A stretch of DNA of 64,000 nt from contig OX637290.1 in the NCBI GenBank assembly GCA_951799445.1, positions 34,900,987 to 34,964,986 on the forward strand, written 5' to 3'. This DNA is from Pseudisothecium myosuroides. Taxonomy: Eukaryota; Streptophyta; Bryopsida; Hypnales; Lembophyllaceae. Shown one piece after another: positions 61,250 through 64,000 of the stretch (positions are counted from its first letter, which is position 1; each line of letters opens with the position of its first letter). The notes under the pieces were generated by a model. The model made no database searches. It was not told the DNA's origin and saw only the letters and a program-made list of their open reading frames with translations. The translations under genes were made by a program, and so were the position numbers.

Positions 61250-62665
61250 CCACTATGGACAAGTACACTGCCAAAAACGAAGTATGTACCAATGAACGGG
61301 GAGTGCCGTCAATTAGTTACAACCTAGCCGGTTGATCTTGAGAATTTCCGAATGAGATAGAAATGTTTAGGAAGGGGTTCCGGAAGATAAATGAAGGTTT
61401 TTGGAAATGAGCCGACTTGAAAAAAAAGTGATGGCATTTTGGCAAGCTACCCTAGGAGTATCCACAGCAAATTACCGATTGAAAGGCATTTTTCACGGCA
61501 GGCAGCCGACCGGGCATATACTTTTTAGGAATTTTTTTAATACTATGTATTGTATTCTAGTGTACCACTTCATTGCACTCTATGCCTTGGATTCTTGGAA
61601 GTTAGAACAGCTCACAACTGGAAGCCTGGAAGACTGAAACTCTGAAAGTATATTCATAATTCATGTATTGTGTCATTGTGTGTACTGTCACTACTCACTA
61701 CTATGAGTTACTAAGTTACCTATTACCGTTGCCCAATGCACTTAATCAAAATCCCAAATACCGAAATACCCAGTTACCGACTTTGCTTTGCTGGCTGACT
61801 GGCTCGACAGCTGAAGGTCTCAGAGACTCAGACAGTCAAACTCTCAGTAGAATTTGATTAAACCAGACTAACCAGTAAGTAAGTGGGCCAAAGGAAGCAA
61901 TAGATTACATTATCAGTGATGCTGTCCCACTTTGGAAGAATGATAGTAACTATCGTTTTTTGTATGCTAATCCGTCTTCTTACTTGAATTCTCCTAATCG
62001 ACCGAGTGCAAGTGATCCATCTTATTCGTTTGGGGCAGCTGATACTAACAGCAGTGGTACGCAGATTTTGTGACTTCCAATATTAACCAGCCTTCGAAAA
62101 ATACTTGGACCCTTTTTGGATCCTTGTATTTTCCGAAGGCTACATCCTTGGCCCTAAGTGGTAGGGGCTTTGTCAGGTTCGACTCCTGCCAAGGATACAT
62201 TTTAGACAAAAAAAAATGGGGAATGAATGACAAGGAAACTAAAGCCAAAACAATGGGGAGGGAATAAAAATCCCCCACCAAAACAAAAAACCGGACCCAT
62301 TTTAGACATTTAGGAAAGTAGATAATTGAAATAAAAAATGTCGGCTAATTGCCTAAGTACATTAAGAAATGGGGGATATGAACCGATAAAATTTGCACTC
62401 TTTAGGCCTACTTCCGGGTAAAAATTGAAAAAACTGAGCCACCTCCTAGAAGCTAGGAAATTGTCCCTTTTTTGTATAGAACTTCGCGGACTATGGTATG
62501 TACTACAAACTTAGTACAAACCTTGCATGCAAGTTGCATTCAAAGTATGCAAGTACAAGAAGAAGACTTCATGAAACAAAAGAAATTTAGATAATTAGGG
62601 AATAACTGGAGAATAAAGTTCATACATCACATATATTACATAGAGGTGACAATCCAGGTCCCAAA
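61250..62665. other. No gene seen; tRNA-like remnant and small hairpin near 62.1 kb
   Basis: AGCCTTCGAAAAATAC at about 62,089 pairs with GTATTTTCCGAAGGCT ending at about 62,142. Just after it (62,146-62,198) TCCTTGG ... CCAAGGA ends enclose a D-arm-like and a T-arm-like GGTTCGACTCCTGCC motif but no anticodon arm. This is at best a decayed tRNA or SINE head. The rest is non-coding. Confidence 0.4.
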
Positions 62666-62666
62666 C

Positions 62667-62998
62667 CTATGCAAAGTGTGGAGATTTCACACACTCTTAT
62701 CCGCATCTGGAGAGAGGTACTTTCTATTCTCCCTGTTGAGGTCAGATAGTTGCAGAGGAACTCCTAGTGATCATTGATCTGCACAACAGGAATATATTTG
62801 GAGCACACAAGAATAACTAAAACCTGCCCATACCTAGGTGGTTCAATATATTGAAATATAGATTGATCAGAAGAACGTTTTGACAGTCCATCATTAGAAA
62901 ATTGCCTTGTATTACCATACCTTCACGATTGTGTCTTGCATAAAGTCATATTCAAATCGTTTCAATTGCTGAAGTTGAAGAACAGGTGGAAAATCTAT
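62667..62998 (-). pseudogene. UBP12/13-like ubiquitin protease, two catalytic-domain exons with several lesions
   Basis: Exon one (about 62,998-62,921, minus) reads IDFPPVLQLQQLKRFEYDFM then QDTIVK|GTATGG, with one extra Gln codon relative to the family. Exon two (62,778-62,667) begins IND after a GTGCAG acceptor. It then meets TAG at 62,766-62,764 where Tyr is expected, loses one base near 62,759, continues as RENRKYLSPDADKSV, meets TGA at 62,689-62,687 where Arg is expected, and ends at a donor in the TLHS motif. USP7-family enzymes remove ubiquitin; plant UBP12/13 act in clock and chromatin control. Three disabling lesions make this a clear pseudogene. The His-box exon follows at 55,580-55,527 on the same strand. 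Confidence 0.85.
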
Positions 62999-63144
62999 TC
63001 AAATTGTTGCAATTTTAGCTACCATTGCCTGAAATAGACCATGGCGTATCAGATTGGAGTACAGGTAAGGATCAATATTGAAAAGTTTGACATACTCATA
63101 TGTTCCACATAGATACAAGCTTATTCAAATGGATAAACAAGAAC

Positions 63145-63647
63145 CTGTTGCAAGCGTAGATCACCGTAACGGCTCTTCTTAAACTCTTTTATGTCTGCAT
63201 TTGAGGATTTTTCACCCAATTCTTGACCTCAAATTGGAATGACGCCACAGATCCATCAAGAGAGCAGCAGAACAGCATGTACCCATCTGGGCTCCTGTTG
63301 GAAAAATAAACAATGTCGTCATGATCAAAAAATTTTGTTAGTATGCTGTGCATTAGAATCAAAGACTTATATATATTCAAAGAATCTTGCACTCAAGAAG
63401 TGTGGCTAGCTACAATGACATGGAGGACGCACTAGGAAAAGTCAACGACACTCTGCTGAAAGAAATGCTTCCCAATAAAAACTGGACGGAAGCTCCCCGT
63501 TGTCCACACAGATATGCAATAGTCTTGGCTCCCGATAGCTACGACATTATACGGCACAGCGTCTGTATTTTTTGAAGAAGAGCCATTACCTACCGCTCCT
63601 AAGACCACTCCATTTCCAGCTCCTTCATCCGGAGAAGCTTTTTTTAT
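63145..63647 (-). pseudogene. HIRA histone chaperone fragment, two exons, nonsense codon and 1-bp deletion
   Basis: Exon one (63,647-63,433, minus) ends [20 protein letters not shown], then [18 protein letters not shown]. Exon two (63,294-63,145) reads SPDGYMLFCCSLDGSVASFQ, then FEVK, and after one missing base GEKSSNADIKEFKKSRYGDL. This is the last part of the HIRA WD40 propeller (VWTT, HFF-QSVVD-SWSPDGY-LF-CSLDG, KKSRYGD). HIRA deposits histone H3.3 independently of replication. The Trp codon that spans the intron is TA|G instead of TG|G (change at 63,433), and one base is missing between 63,222 and 63,221. The N-terminal repeats and the C-terminal HIRA domain are not nearby. UBP12/13 exons follow directly on the same strand. 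Confidence 0.88.
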
Positions 63648-64000
63648 CTGATTTCACGATTCTTGAATGTCAACCAAATTGTAACATTCTTCTAATCAAA
63701 CTCTCAATCATCTCAAGACATAGTTAGGGTGAAGAAAAACTAAATGCGCGATAATAACTTGGAAGGCAGAGGATTAACAATTAGTTTCATCTCAATTCTT
63801 GCCTCATCTTATCTTAAGCTTTACTTATCTCCACAGCATGCCCATTTATCTTTTTACTTTATCTAATTATAGGTCTAAAGTAAAATTAGACAACTGTAAT
63901 CTAATCTCAGACACTCGCAATCAAATTCAAAACAACAATCCCCAATGCTGTCCGGAGCTTACTAGTTAGGAATTATCTTTGAAAGTGCTCTCCTAATATA
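63648..64000. other. No gene seen
   Basis: AT-rich sequence upstream (in transcription sense) of the HIRA fragment. I looked for preceding HIRA WD40 exons and found none in these last 350 bases. Confidence 0.4.

Noticed and set aside
55750..61260. A complete LTR retrotransposon around the 544-codon gene
   Set aside because: The two GATCCGG-rich flanks share words but do not align as direct LTRs, and no protease, reverse transcriptase or integrase was seen.
62048..62075. GCAGTGGTACGCAG resembling part of a cDNA-library adapter
   Set aside because: It lacks several adapter bases and sits in normal genomic context. It is most likely coincidence.
1..64000. CRISPR arrays, bacterial operons, ribosome binding sites or rRNA genes
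   Set aside because: The window is eukaryotic. The tandem arrays present have no spacer structure, and no rRNA sequence was recognised.

Overview
This is nuclear DNA from a land plant. The evidence is AT-rich sequence with GT-AG introns, a plant-type telomere motif (TTTAGGG, about three copies near 37.75 kb), and spliced fragments of HIRA, a UBP12/13-like ubiquitin protease, a TTC4/CNS1-like co-chaperone and a PXA-domain protein. The low gene density, many transposon relics and a TET/JBP-like dioxygenase suggest a seed-free lineage (bryophyte, lycophyte or fern) or another large repeat-rich genome, but I cannot name the species.

Layout. 1-3.1 kb: two diverged direct repeats; only the first contains two exons of a PXA (sorting-nexin type) domain, and those are frameshifted. 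5.1-5.8 kb: a dispersed repeat with a longer relative at 30.8-33.2 kb. 6.5-7.1 kb: a near-perfect 317-bp tandem duplication. 9.36-12.9 kb: the one gene here that looks intact, four exons giving 397 aa, with two zinc-finger-like modules followed by a TET/JBP-like 2OG-Fe(II) dioxygenase domain; each of its three introns carries a MITE. 13-30 kb: an AT-rich graveyard of MITEs with a few doubtful exons near 28 kb. 36.65-37.6 kb: an unrecognised 320-aa ORF followed by the telomere-like motif. 43.1-48 kb: a lone TTC4-like first exon on the plus strand, facing a WD40 gene on the minus strand that is open through nine spliced exons except for one TGA. 52.9-54.3 kb: a degenerate pyrimidine-rich satellite split by a hAT-like MITE. 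55.5-63.65 kb: a minus-strand pseudogene tract (HIRA exons, then UBP12/13 exons) split by inserted DNA that holds a 544-codon mobile-element-like ORF, itself interrupted by a 2252-bp CACTA element with a perfect CGG target duplication.

The main repeat theme is a family of about 12 non-autonomous elements (mostly 0.57-0.98 kb) with ends like CCCCTAAAGG...CCTTTAGGGG flanked by TTAA. TTAA targets and CCC ends are the signature of piggyBac-type transposons. The most interesting gene is the TET/JBP-like dioxygenase. Such enzymes oxidise modified DNA bases, and this one sits in a transposon-dense region and has putative nucleic-acid-binding fingers.
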